Assembly (NCBI GenBank): GCA_900317375.1
Contig: ONGJ01000023.1
Location: 1 to 55,914, forward strand
DNA length: 55,914 nucleotides
DNA from: an uncultured Eubacteriales bacterium
GTDB lineage: Bacteria; Bacillota; Clostridia; Oscillospirales; Oscillospiraceae
Reading direction: 5' to 3'
Shown: positions 7,673 to 15,443 of the stretch, piece after piece
Layout: each line of letters starts with the position of its first letter
Position numbering within the stretch: the first letter of the stretch is position 1
Program-made: the position numbers and the translations under genes
Notes under the pieces: generated by a model
What the model saw: only the letters and a program-made list of their open reading frames with translations
What the model was told of the DNA's origin: nothing
Databases searched by the model: none

Positions 7673-9031
7673 GTGAAATCGTTTACAAGGTATATTTCTA
7701 AAAATCTATTCTGTTTTATCATTTATATCATTGCCCTGCTTTTTATCGACTTGCTGGTGTTCGGATTGATATTTTACAATACGGTATCTGAGGATTACGG
7801 AAAACACGCGCCGTCGAGGATGCTAGAAGAAGTGTCCGAAGCGTTGACGCAAGACGGCCTCCCGGATAACGTACTTGAAACGCTGGAAAGCAATCATATT
7901 TGGGCGATGCTATTAGACGAAAACGGAAACAGAATTTGGGCTGCATTGACCCCGGAAGAAATACCTGCGGCCTATTCGCTCCAAGATGTTGCCCTATTTT
8001 CAAAGGGGTATCTGCGAGATTATCCTGTATTCGCGTGGAATACAGAAAATGGCCTGTTGGTATTGGGCTACCCTAAAAACAGTTATCGAAAAATTACCGC
8101 CAATTATTATTCAACACGTTCTTTTCAGCTATTGCCCGCCTATTTCTGTGGTACGCTGCTGCTTGACCTACTACTGCTGTTTCTTGCCTATTATTTCTCA
8201 AAACAAAAAATAATAAAAAACACGGGGCCGATTGTCGCGGCAGTTGAAACGCTTTCCGATGGAACGCCAGCCCATTTATCTATAAACGGCGAATTATCAG
8301 GCGTAGCAGAGAGCATTAATAAAACATCCGAGATACTAAGCAGGCAAAACGATGCCCGTGCAAACTGGATCAGCGGTGTTTCCCACGACATACGAACTCC
8401 GCTTTCTATGATTATGGGATATGCCGAACAGCTTCAAAGCGATACACATCTTACAGATACTGAGCGTAAGATGACAGCAATTATTATAAAACACAGTGAG
8501 CGTATAAGGAACTTAGTGAGTGATCTTAACCTTGCGTCCAAGCTCGAATACAACATGCAACCGATCAGCGTTAAGCAGGAAAACGCAGTAGCCATTGTGA
8601 GACAGGCAGCCGTAGATTTTATCAACACCGACATTTACGACAAATATCCGATTGAATGGCTAACCGATGAAGAATTGTCCGCCTGTCTTATCCATGCGGA
8701 TCGAGATTTATTGAAACGCGCAATATCAAACCTTATACAAAACTGCATCAATCATAATGAGAATGGTTGTACTATCTATGTGTCTGTAAGTATAGAGCAA
8801 AACAACTGTGTTATTCGTGTTGAGGATAATGGTATCGGAGCATCTGACGAACAGATTGAGAAACTCAATACCGCCCCTCATTATATGGTCTGTGATACAA
8901 ACACGACGGAGCAGCGTCATGGTTTAGGACTTCTCATTGTAAAGCAAATAGTAGATTCGCATAATGGTACGACATACATTGAACACAGCACATTCGGTGG
9001 ATTTGCTGTAAAGCTTAAATTGCCTATGTAA
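7673..9031 (+). CDS. Sensor histidine kinase of peptide-antibiotic exporter
   Basis: A 452-residue membrane kinase. The first membrane span is at residues 12-36, an extracellular domain of about 115 residues follows, and a second span lies at about 154-176. After a short linker come the H box SGVSHDIRTPLS with H238, N357 in SNLIQNCINH, VEDNGIG, and RHGLGLLIV. The sizeable extracellular domain distinguishes it from BceS-type kinases, which lack one, and suggests direct ligand sensing. The start is GTG at 7673, just after the regulator's stop, with GAGGAAG upstream. The gene ends at a terminator. Confidence 0.88.
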   Translation: MKSFTRYISKNLFCFIIYIIALLFIDLLVFGLIFYNTVSEDYGKHAPSRMLEEVSEALTQDGLPDNVLETLESNHIWAMLLDENGNRIWAALTPEEIPAAYSLQDVALFSKGYLRDYPVFAWNTENGLLVLGYPKNSYRKITANYYSTRSFQLLPAYFCGTLLLDLLLLFLAYYFSKQKIIKNTGPIVAAVETLSDGTPAHLSINGELSGVAESINKTSEILSRQNDARANWISGVSHDIRTPLSMIMGYAEQLQSDTHLTDTERKMTAIIIKHSERIRNLVSDLNLASKLEYNMQPISVKQENAVAIVRQAAVDFINTDIYDKYPIEWLTDEELSACLIHADRDLLKRAISNLIQNCINHNENGCTIYVSVSIEQNNCVIRVEDNGIGASDEQIEKLNTAPHYMVCDTNTTEQRHGLGLLIVKQIVDSHNGTTYIEHSTFGGFAVKLKLPM

Positions 9032-9032
9032 C

Positions 9033-9066
9033 ACAAAGCCGGTGAGCGACACACTCATCGGCTTTG
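9033..9066 (+). terminator. Terminator after the histidine kinase gene
   Basis: The arms CAAAGCCGGTGAG and CTCATCGGCTTTG form a 12-13 bp stem with one wobble pair and a 7-nt loop directly after the stop codon. A TTTTT run follows a few bases later. Confidence 0.65.
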
Positions 9067-9116
9067 CGAATTTTTATCGCTCAATTTGAAAGAAGAGCCT
9101 GATCTGTAAATTTAAA

Positions 9117-9162
9117 AAAGTAGAAATGACCCGAAATTATCCGTACTGTCTGTATGTCCGTA
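9117..9162. repeat. Left copy of 46-bp inverted repeat around the mob/rep module
   Basis: The reverse complement of this stretch matches 13664-13709 at 40 of 46 positions, with a 17-bp exact core. Inside it, three units of 8-9 bp are related (CCGTACTGT, CTGTATGT, CCGTATGT). The pair brackets all mobilisation and replication genes but excludes the cargo and the integrase. Confidence 0.7.
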
Positions 9163-9250
9163 TGTGTTTCGAGGCCGTTTCATAAAAACAGAATATGTAC
9201 TCCCAGCTGGGAAAGATCGTTTTGGTCTTCCCCGGCTTTTTCTTTTTTTT

Positions 9251-9575
9251 CAAAAACAATTTTTGTCGGGGTACTTGCTATGGGCTGGCCTGAGATTGGG
9301 GGAAGTGAGGAGGAAAAACGCGAATACTTCAAAATCGCAAAAGCCAGATGCAATTTTTCTCAAAAAATTTTTTTCGAGGTACTTGCAAAACTGGCCTCTG
9401 AGTTTGGGTTGAGTGAGAGGGAAAAATGCAGAAACCTCAAAGCCACCAAAACGGGCAGATGAAAAAATCTCAAAAATTTTTTCGGAGAGTGATTGCAATT
9501 CGGCCTTGTTTCTTTGGGGTAAGTGAAAGGAGAAGGCGATTCCTTTCAAGTTTTTCAAAATAGGAGCTGAACGAA
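9251..9575 (+). repeat. Three degenerate 110-bp tandem repeats in a non-coding leader
   Basis: Copies begin near 9251, 9361 and 9471, each opening with CAAAAA plus a T run. They share a core of GGTACTTGC (GTGATTGC in copy 3), then GGCC, then TTGGG..AGTGA and a purine-rich end. A similar unit lies at 11728-11785 ahead of the primase gene. A hairpin followed by T runs at about 9208-9250 precedes them. There is no convincing gene in 9067-9576. The units could be attenuator-like leader RNAs or protein-binding iterons. Confidence 0.55.
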
Positions 9576-9576
9576 A

Positions 9577-9891
9577 ATGACACTGGAGCAGAAACTACAG
9601 GAATTTGACCGGGAGATCCTATCGACGAAACAGGCACTGCGGTTTTACGAGCAGAAGGAAAAAATCGTCCAAAGCGAAATCAAGCGCCTCATGCGAAAGG
9701 AGCGAACCCATCGGCTCTGTGTCCGCGGTGGGATGCTGGAGCACTTTCTGCGAGAACCGGAACTCTTGTCCGATGACCAAGTGCAGGAACTGTTGACGTT
9801 AGCTTTTCGCCAGGAAGCAGTTGTACTGAAACTCAGCCGGATGCTAGCTGTGGTTAAGGAACGGGACAGAAGAACCATTCCCGAAGGGTAA
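9577..9891 (+). CDS. DUF3847 family mobilisation accessory protein
   Basis: A 104-residue, charged, largely helical protein with a heptad-rich N-terminal half (EQKLQEFDREILSTKQALRF). It resembles DUF3847, a family found directly upstream of MobA/MobL relaxase genes in Bacillota mobile elements, where a MobC-like accessory role is suspected but not shown. TAGGAGC precedes the ATG. Its stop codon TAA overlaps the start of the predicted oriT, so the protein gene and nicking region are contiguous, as in many mobilisation modules. Confidence 0.7.
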   Translation: MTLEQKLQEFDREILSTKQALRFYEQKEKIVQSEIKRLMRKERTHRLCVRGGMLEHFLREPELLSDDQVQELLTLAFRQEAVVLKLSRMLAVVKERDRRTIPEG

Positions 9892-9930
9892 GGGCGCAAT
9901 TATACACCGCTCCCGGTGAATTGCGTGAAA
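9886..9930. other. Predicted origin of transfer (oriT), MOBQ type
   Basis: The sequence AGGGCGCAATTATA (9891-9904) resembles the nic region of the IncQ/MOBQ family, in which GGGCGCA is followed by TTA. It leads into a hairpin with arms CGCAATT/AATTGCG and CACCG/CGGTG around a 4-nt loop (9895-9925). It lies between the DUF3847 gene and the relaxase gene, the expected place. The exact nick position is inferred. Confidence 0.65.
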
Positions 9931-10046
9931 TATGTGTATGTCTTGCAGACGGCTCGGAGCAGAACGGATGTTCTTCTCCCCAAGGGGCTGACGCCCTGCG
10001 CCGTTTTGCACGGCTACCCCAATAGAACGGAAAGGAGAGATGCTCT

Positions 10047-11654
10047 ATCCCATGTCCCCACTTCAGTATCACCATCACCCAGCGCAGCCGGGCACAGTCC
10101 GCCGTAGCGGGCGCGGCCTATCAAAGCGGCGAAAGACTCTTCTCGGAATATGACCAAAAATGGAAATCCTACTCCGAGAAGCGCGGGATCGTTTTTGCCG
10201 AAATCCTGCTCCCGCCCAACGCGCCGCCAGAGTATAAAGATCGGGCAACGCTTTGGAACTCCGCCGAGAAAATCGAAATACAGTGGAATGCCCAATTGGC
10301 CCGACGCATCGTTCTGGCTCTCCCGCGCGAAGTGCCGTCCGAGCAATATCCGAATATGCTGCGTGAGTTCTGTCAGGAGAATTTCGTGTCGCAGGGTATG
10401 TGCGTGGACTATGCCATCCACGACAAAGGCGAGGGTAATCCTCATGCGCATATCCTGCTGACCCTGCGGGCGATGGACGAGCATGGACGATGGCTCCCCA
10501 AGAGTCGCAAGGTATATGACCTGGATGAGAAGGGAGAGCGAATACGGATCCCCTCCGGGAATTGGAAAAGCCACAAGGAAAGCACTGTGGACTGGAACGA
10601 GCAGAGCAAGGCCGAGGTCTGGCGGCATGGCTGGGAAGTGACCACAAACCGCTTTTTAGAGAGAAACGGAAGAAGTGAGCGCGTCGATCTCCGCTCCTTT
10701 GAACGGCAAGGCCTTGACCTCGCCCCCACGATTCATCTCGGCCCCGCCGTGACGCAGATGGAAAAGCGAGGCGTTCAGACAGAGCTGGGAAATTACAACC
10801 GGGAGATCCGGCGTATGAACCAGATCCTGCTGAGTGTTCGCAAAACGATCACCGCGCAGAAAAGCCGGATGGACCGTCTGGTTGAAGAACGCTATCGTGA
10901 GGAAAGCCAGGAACTCACCTTGCCGGAGCTTTTGACGGAATACCTGGATGAGCGAAAAGCGGAGCGCAGCGACTGGTCTTCGTATGCCCAAACCAAGGGA
11001 AGCGCAAAGGATTTGAAGCGTGTCTCCGAAGCGGTCGTCTATCTGCAAACCCATGAGATCAACATGCTGTCGGAATTGGAGCAGCACGTTGCGGAGAAAG
11101 AAGCTGCTTTATCGAAAATCCGCAATACCGTGCGCGGCAAGGAAAAGCGCATCCGGGATATCGACGCGCTGCTGAAAGCGCCGAAAACGATTAAACAGTA
11201 TGAACCGCTCCAGAAGGAGAAAACCGGCATCATCCTTAAGAAGTGGCGTGAGGATTACTATCGCCAGCACAAGGACGCGCTGGATGCGTACTACCGGGCG
11301 CAGAGGCTGATCCGCAAATATTACCCGGACGGAAAAGTTCCCACACCGACACTTTTAAAAGAGCGAAACAAATTAAAAGAAGAGTTGGAATGGCTTCAGC
11401 CGAAAGTAAACGAGTTATCTGAAGAGCTGGAGAACCTGAGTGTTGTCCGTATCTGCTTAGCGCCACCGAAGGAGAAAGCAGCTCCTACGCAAGAGGTGGA
11501 AACACATCCTGCGCCCGAACCGAGAAAAGCCATCACACCGCAGCAGGAGAAAGCGTCTGCCATAGGACGCTTGCATAAAGCGCAGCAGATCGTTGATGAA
11601 AATGATCGGCGCAAGCAAGCGGATCGAAAGAAAAGCTATTCCATAGAGCATTGA
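10047..11654 (+). CDS. mobA: MobA/MobL-type relaxase, apparent ATC start
   Basis: The relaxase nicks oriT and pilots the strand in mobilisation. It is about 535 residues. The N-terminal domain reads CPHFSITITQRSRAQSAVAGAAYQSGERLFSEY, then the HUH-type metal motif in HDKGEGNPHAHILLTLRAM. A long coiled-coil C-terminal half follows (about residues 250-460). Homologs begin MPCPHFS; here the matching codon is ATC (10047), 9 nt after AAGGAG. There is no ATG, GTG or TTG between it and the in-frame TAG at 10023. The next in-frame ATG, at 10296, would remove the conserved N-terminus. Either a rare ATC start is used or the start codon is mutated. Confidence 0.82.
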   Translation: MPCPHFSITITQRSRAQSAVAGAAYQSGERLFSEYDQKWKSYSEKRGIVFAEILLPPNAPPEYKDRATLWNSAEKIEIQWNAQLARRIVLALPREVPSEQYPNMLREFCQENFVSQGMCVDYAIHDKGEGNPHAHILLTLRAMDEHGRWLPKSRKVYDLDEKGERIRIPSGNWKSHKESTVDWNEQSKAEVWRHGWEVTTNRFLERNGRSERVDLRSFERQGLDLAPTIHLGPAVTQMEKRGVQTELGNYNREIRRMNQILLSVRKTITAQKSRMDRLVEERYREESQELTLPELLTEYLDERKAERSDWSSYAQTKGSAKDLKRVSEAVVYLQTHEINMLSELEQHVAEKEAALSKIRNTVRGKEKRIRDIDALLKAPKTIKQYEPLQKEKTGIILKKWREDYYRQHKDALDAYYRAQRLIRKYYPDGKVPTPTLLKERNKLKEELEWLQPKVNELSEELENLSVVRICLAPPKEKAAPTQEVETHPAPEPRKAITPQQEKASAIGRLHKAQQIVDENDRRKQADRKKSYSIEH

Positions 11655-11660
11655 CAGGGC

Positions 11661-11804
11661 GGGCATTTTCGACCTCCCTCAAAGGGCAATCTTTTTTGTA
11701 CCAGCCTTCTGCCACGGAAAAAATATTTGGATGAGTACTTGCTATTGAGGCTTGCCCTTTGTGATGAGTGAAGGAGATCGACATCTCTGACAGAAAGGAA
11801 AAGT
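11661..11804 (+). promoter_or_regulatory. Leader of the primase gene with repeated motifs
   Basis: This non-coding leader contains AGGGCAATCTTTT (11682-11694), also present ahead of the excisionase gene near 13754. It also has a GAGTACTTGCTAT...GATGAGTGAAGGAGA block that matches the 110-bp repeats ahead of the DUF3847 gene. Repetition of one leader type before several genes of the element suggests shared regulation. Confidence 0.45.
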
Positions 11805-12416
11805 ATGAATATCTACGAAACGGTAAAGAGCCTCGTCACAGTCCGCGAGGCGGCGGAACGCTATGGACTGAACATCAACCGGCACAGCATGGCCTGCTGT
11901 CCTTTCCATGAGGACCGGCACCCCAGCATGAAACTGGACGAACGGTATCACTGCTTCGGCTGCGGCGCAGATGGCGACGTAATCGACTTCACGGCCAAGC
12001 TGTTCCACCTGTCGCCCTATGAGGCGGCAGACAAGCTGAATCAGGACTTTGGAGCCGGATGCTTACCTGAGCCCGCGCATCCGCCTCCTCGTCCGCGAGA
12101 ACCGTTACGACATTGCCGGGAAGTTCTGCTGGCTATGGAGCTTCAACTCCGCAGGCAGAAACAAGCGGTTATTCCAACGGATAGAGCAAAACCTATTCCC
12201 GTGCAGTACGCCGAGGTTTGCCAGATGTACGACTTCATCTGCTGCTTGTCGGACTTTCTGGAGGGCGGCACAGGAAAAGAGAAACGGGATGTGATCGCCT
12301 ATCTGACTGATGGCGTCCTAGAACGCTATGAGACAGCACTGAGGAAAGGGGTGATTGAATATGGTGACATCTTCGTGGGAAAAGCCGATCTGGCTGGTAA
12401 AGGGGAAGATCGATGA
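11805..12416 (+). CDS. CHC2 zinc-finger DNA primase-like protein
   Basis: A 203-residue protein with an N-terminal CHC2 zinc ribbon: CPFHEDRHPS, then YHCFGCGADGDVIDF, giving C-x2-H...C-x2-C. This is the DnaG-type DNA-binding module. It lacks the TOPRIM catalytic domain, so it probably works with the helicase encoded next to it. The second half is helical and has no recognised domain. AGAAAGGAAAAG precedes the ATG. The gene overlaps the helicase gene by 56 nt in another frame, implying coupled translation. Confidence 0.8.
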   Translation: MNIYETVKSLVTVREAAERYGLNINRHSMACCPFHEDRHPSMKLDERYHCFGCGADGDVIDFTAKLFHLSPYEAADKLNQDFGAGCLPEPAHPPPRPREPLRHCREVLLAMELQLRRQKQAVIPTDRAKPIPVQYAEVCQMYDFICCLSDFLEGGTGKEKRDVIAYLTDGVLERYETALRKGVIEYGDIFVGKADLAGKGEDR

Positions 12417-13656
12417 GGTGCGGTTCTGCGAGGCGTTTCTGGTAGAGCACCCGATGATCTGTATTCACGAGAGTCTTTTCACCGTTGACGGCAAAGTCCC
12501 GGATTTGGATAAGGTCAGAAACGAGATCTACAACCAGATCAAGCCCTACTGGAGAACGAGCATATACAAAAAAGTGTCAGCCTTGCTGGACGCCTTGCGG
12601 ACAGAATGCTATTCCGATCCTCTTCCCATCTGCCAGGATCGCATCCACATGGCCAACGGAACACTATTTCTGGACGGACGCTTTGAAGCTGCCAAGGACT
12701 TCTGTATGAACCGGCTTGCCGTCGCGTATAACCCGCAGGCGGAGACACCGCGACGATGGCTGCAGTTCCTGAATGAGCTGCTGGCCCCGGCGGATATCCT
12801 GACTCTGCAGGAATACATAGGCTACTGCCTGATCCCCTGCACCAAGGCTCAGAAGATGCTGATGGTGATTGGCAAAGGCGGCGAGGGCAAATCCCGGATC
12901 GGAACCGTTCTCTCCGCCCTGTTCGGGACAAGCATGAAAACGGGCAGCATCGCCAAGGTGGAGACGAGCCCCTTCGCCCGCGCCGATCTGGAGTTTCAGC
13001 TTCTGATGTTGGACGACGACATGAAGATGGAGGCACTGCCCCAGACGAATATCATCAAGACCATTGTCACATCGGAGCTGCCGATGGATCTGGAGAAGAA
13101 GGGTAAGCAGAGCTTCCAGGGAACCATGTACGCACGGCTGATCGGTTTCGGAAATGGCACGATGAAATCTCTGTATGACCGAAGTTACGGTTTCTTCCGA
13201 CGACAAATCATTCTGACGACTAAGAACCGCCCGCGGGATCGGGTCGATGATCCCTTCCTTTCCGAAAAGCTGATTGCGGAGGCCGAGGCGATATTCCTCT
13301 GGGCGCTGGAGGGTCTGAAACGTCTGATCGCCAATAATTACCAATTCACCATCAGCGAGCAGGCCAGGCAGAACCTGGAGGAGAACATCTCCGAGGGCAA
13401 CAATGTGACGGCCTTCCTCAAATCTGAGGGATACATCGAGTTCAAAGCGGACTATGAGATTAGCTCCCAGCGGCTCTATGAGCTGTACAAGCTCTGGTGT
13501 CAGGATAATGCGCTCAACGCTCTATCGCTACACAGCTTTTGCGTCCAGATGGCAGCGCTCTCCAGCGATTACCGCTTGGAGCAGACCAACCGTATCCGAG
13601 TCAATGGACGCTATGTTAGAGGTTATGTAGGAATCTACTCCGATCTGCCACCGTAA
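12361..13656 (+). CDS. SF3-type helicase / phage-plasmid primase (D5/P4 family)
   Basis: A 431-residue ATPase of the P4/D5 primase-helicase group that opens the replication origin of mobile elements. Walker A is GKGGEGKS, followed by LLMLDDDMKMEALP (Walker B region) and VTSELPMDLEKKGKQSFQGT, as in DUF5906/virulence-associated-E proteins. The C-terminal winged-helix part is YISSQRLYELYKLWCQDN-like. With the CHC2 protein it could let the excised circle replicate, which many mobilizable elements do. The start ATG 12361 has AGGAAAGGGG upstream; a TTG at 12355 is possible. Confidence 0.78.
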   Translation: MVTSSWEKPIWLVKGKIDEVRFCEAFLVEHPMICIHESLFTVDGKVPDLDKVRNEIYNQIKPYWRTSIYKKVSALLDALRTECYSDPLPICQDRIHMANGTLFLDGRFEAAKDFCMNRLAVAYNPQAETPRRWLQFLNELLAPADILTLQEYIGYCLIPCTKAQKMLMVIGKGGEGKSRIGTVLSALFGTSMKTGSIAKVETSPFARADLEFQLLMLDDDMKMEALPQTNIIKTIVTSELPMDLEKKGKQSFQGTMYARLIGFGNGTMKSLYDRSYGFFRRQIILTTKNRPRDRVDDPFLSEKLIAEAEAIFLWALEGLKRLIANNYQFTISEQARQNLEENISEGNNVTAFLKSEGYIEFKADYEISSQRLYELYKLWCQDNALNALSLHSFCVQMAALSSDYRLEQTNRIRVNGRYVRGYVGIYSDLPP

Positions 13657-13663
13657 TAAGCAG

Positions 13664-13709
13664 TACGGAAATACAGACAGTACGGATGATTTCAAGTCAT
13701 TCCAACTTT
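13664..13709. repeat. Right copy of 46-bp inverted repeat around the mob/rep module
   Basis: This is the inverted partner of 9117-9162, with 40 of 46 positions identical. It begins 7 nt after the helicase stop codon. The inner ends read CCGTA on the left and TACGG on the right. Confidence 0.7.
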
Positions 13710-13807
13710 ACAAAAAGCGAAGGGCGGACATTTTTGTCATGGCCTTGAAACAGGGCAATCTTTTCTGAGACACCCTACGAATCAGAGACGAAAGTGAGGT
13801 GAGCGAT

Positions 13808-13999
13808 TTGTATTGTAATTATGAGGAACTGCCGATGTTCCTGTCAGTGGAATTACTAGCTAAGGTTCTGGATGTCGGGCTTAGTACTGCTTATGGTTAT
13901 GTCCGATCCGGTGAGATAGAAGCAGTTAAGGTTGGAAAACAGTATCGGATTCCCAAAGAGAGTCTTCGGAATCTCTTGCCCTCTTCCAATGCCGGGTAA
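13808..13999 (+). CDS. xis: Excisionase-family helix-turn-helix protein
   Basis: A 63-residue MerR-like winged-helix protein of the excisionase family. After MYCNYEELPMFL comes the HTH (SVELLAKVLDVGLSTAYGYVRSGEIEAVKVGKQYRIPKESL). Such proteins bend DNA at att sites and steer integrase toward excision. The preferred start is TTG at 13808, because homologs begin MY.NYEELP and GAGGTGA lies 5 nt upstream; a GTG at 13799 would add three residues. It lies 80 nt upstream of the integrase gene, the usual xis-int order. Confidence 0.75.
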   Translation: MYCNYEELPMFLSVELLAKVLDVGLSTAYGYVRSGEIEAVKVGKQYRIPKESLRNLLPSSNAG

Positions 14000-14079
14000 T
14001 TCTTCGTTGACGCTACTGCTGCACGGGGTGTAAAATGATTATGCTACATCCTGTGCGGCAGATTTGAAAGGAGGCAAAC

Positions 14080-15303
14080 ATGCCGCGCAAAGAAACGACA
14101 AGGAAACGCGCGCCCGCTGGGATGTGTGTTCCTTATATCAAAACAAAGATCAAAAACGGAAGAGAATATACTTATTACGAGGTCAAATGCACAACGGGCT
14201 ACGATCCCCTGACGGGGAAGCAGAAGCAGCGCACGCTCTCCGGGAAGACGCAGAAAGAGGTCATCCAGAAGTACAAGGCTCTGCAGGCTGAGGTCGATAA
14301 AGGTACCTATGTGGAGCCATGCAAGTTAACGGTTGCGGAATGGCTGGAAATCTGGCAGAACGAATATCTGAACAGCATTAAGCAAAACACCGTCAGCAGC
14401 TATAAGACAACCTGCAGAGTTCATATCCTTCCCGCGCTGGGAAAGGTAAAGCTATCCAAGCTGACGCCACTGATGGTTCAGCAATTCTATAACAATCTCA
14501 GTAATGCGGCTACAGGGGAACCGCTGTCTCCCAAAACAATTAAAAATATCCACGGGACACTGCATCGCGCGCTTTCCAGAGCTGTCGCCCTGAAGTACAT
14601 TGCGAGTAATCCAGCGGACGCCATTGGCATTGATCTTCCCAAGGTCCAGCAAAAGGAGATCACGCCCATGGAGGACGAGGAGATCAAGAGTTTTGTCGAG
14701 CAGATCGGTTCCCATAAATACCGAATCATTTACTTGATTACTTTGTTCACCGGACTGCGTGAGGGCGAGATTCTCGGCCTCTCCTGGGATTGTATCAACT
14801 GGGAGCAGCACACCATTACCGTGAAACAGCAGCTACTAAAGAACAGGGAAACGCGGGAATTCTACCTTGGCTCGCCAAAGAACGGAAAACCGAGAACCCT
14901 ATATGTGGCAGATACCGTGATTGCTTTGCTCCGAGAGCAACGGGCTGAACAGGGAAAACTTGCGAGAATCTGCACCGGATTTGACAACAAGTGGAATCTT
15001 GTCTTTACCAATGAAATCGGGGAGCATCTTTCGCCGGTCACGGTATATAACAACTTTAAGCGCCTTGTAAAAGAGATCGGCTGTGACAGTCAACGCTTCC
15101 ATGATTTGCGACATGCTTATGCGACTTCTTCCATCCAGGCAGGCGATGACATTAAAACTGTTCAGGGCAATCTTGGCCACTATACTGCCGCCTTTACACT
15201 TCAGCAGTACGGCCATGTAAAGACCTCCATGGCCAAGGAGAGCGCAGCACGCATGGAAAAGTATATTCAATCCGTCCTTCCGGTTCCCCCGAAAACCGTC
15301 TAA
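14080..15303 (+). CDS. int: Tyrosine-type site-specific integrase
   Basis: A 407-residue Tn916-like tyrosine recombinase that integrates and excises the element at tRNA-Ser. Its parts are an N-terminal arm-binding domain (AP2-like, EYTYYEVKCTTGYDP), a SAM-like core-binding domain (about 83-180) and a catalytic domain. Catalytic residues are R227 (GLREGE), H341-x-x-R344 (HDLRHAYA), H367 (LGHYT) and nucleophile Y377 (LQQYGHV). GAAAGGAGG gives an excellent ribosome site. The stop codon lies inside a 22-bp repeat also found near the left end, and the tRNA gene follows within 120 bp. Confidence 0.95.
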   Translation: MPRKETTRKRAPAGMCVPYIKTKIKNGREYTYYEVKCTTGYDPLTGKQKQRTLSGKTQKEVIQKYKALQAEVDKGTYVEPCKLTVAEWLEIWQNEYLNSIKQNTVSSYKTTCRVHILPALGKVKLSKLTPLMVQQFYNNLSNAATGEPLSPKTIKNIHGTLHRALSRAVALKYIASNPADAIGIDLPKVQQKEITPMEDEEIKSFVEQIGSHKYRIIYLITLFTGLREGEILGLSWDCINWEQHTITVKQQLLKNRETREFYLGSPKNGKPRTLYVADTVIALLREQRAEQGKLARICTGFDNKWNLVFTNEIGEHLSPVTVYNNFKRLVKEIGCDSQRFHDLRHAYATSSIQAGDDIKTVQGNLGHYTAAFTLQQYGHVKTSMAKESAARMEKYIQSVLPVPPKTV

Positions 15304-15320
15304 AGGGGAAAATAAAGGGG
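15299..15320. repeat. Right copy of 22-bp direct repeat (possible integrase arm site)
   Basis: This copy is identical to 2985-3006 except for one base. It begins at the last codon of the integrase gene and ends 100 bp before the tRNA-proximal att site. Confidence 0.5.
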
Positions 15321-15382
15321 AACCGAAATACAGCCATATAAATATTGAACTTTTCGAGGGTCAAATCCAGCATCAAAAAGAA

Positions 15383-15418
15383 AAAAGCCTTGACTTCGTA
15401 ACGAAATCAAGACTTTTT
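15383..15418 (-). terminator. Terminator of tRNA-Ser
   Basis: The hairpin arms at 15387-15399 and 15401-15413 pair fully only in minus-strand RNA, where the mismatches become G-U wobbles. A U run follows. It therefore serves the minus-strand tRNA, and was brought in with the element's right end. Confidence 0.7.
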
Positions 15419-15420
15419 TC

Positions 15421-15443
15421 TGGCGCAGAAGGAGGGATTTGAA
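15421..15443. repeat. Right attachment site (attR), within tRNA-Ser 3' end
   Basis: This 23-bp segment is identical to 2848-2870. It covers the CCA, the acceptor 3' strand and part of the T arm. Confidence 0.88.

Larger units (their letters stand above)
2848..15443. mobile_element. 12.6-kb integrative mobilizable element in tRNA-Ser(GCT)
   Basis: Identical 23-bp direct repeats bound the element. A tyrosine integrase (14080-15303) and excisionase lie at the tRNA end, and an oriT, MOBQ-type relaxase and replication genes lie in the middle. Cargo at the left end is a DUF4143 ATPase and an antimicrobial-peptide ABC exporter with its two-component system. No type IV secretion genes are present, so it would be mobilised by a helper. 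The cargo is clearly more AT-rich than the flanking chromosome, which supports transfer. The stretch 2871-3150 holds no convincing gene. Confidence 0.87.

Noticed and set aside
9154-9462. A 102-codon open frame in the leader of the DUF3847 gene
   Set aside because: It runs through the tandem 110-bp repeats and a T-rich hairpin; no start signal and no protein-like composition.
9200-13710. CRISPR array from the repeated leader units
   Set aside because: The units are degenerate, only three in tandem, with no regular short repeats or unique spacers, and no cas genes are nearby.
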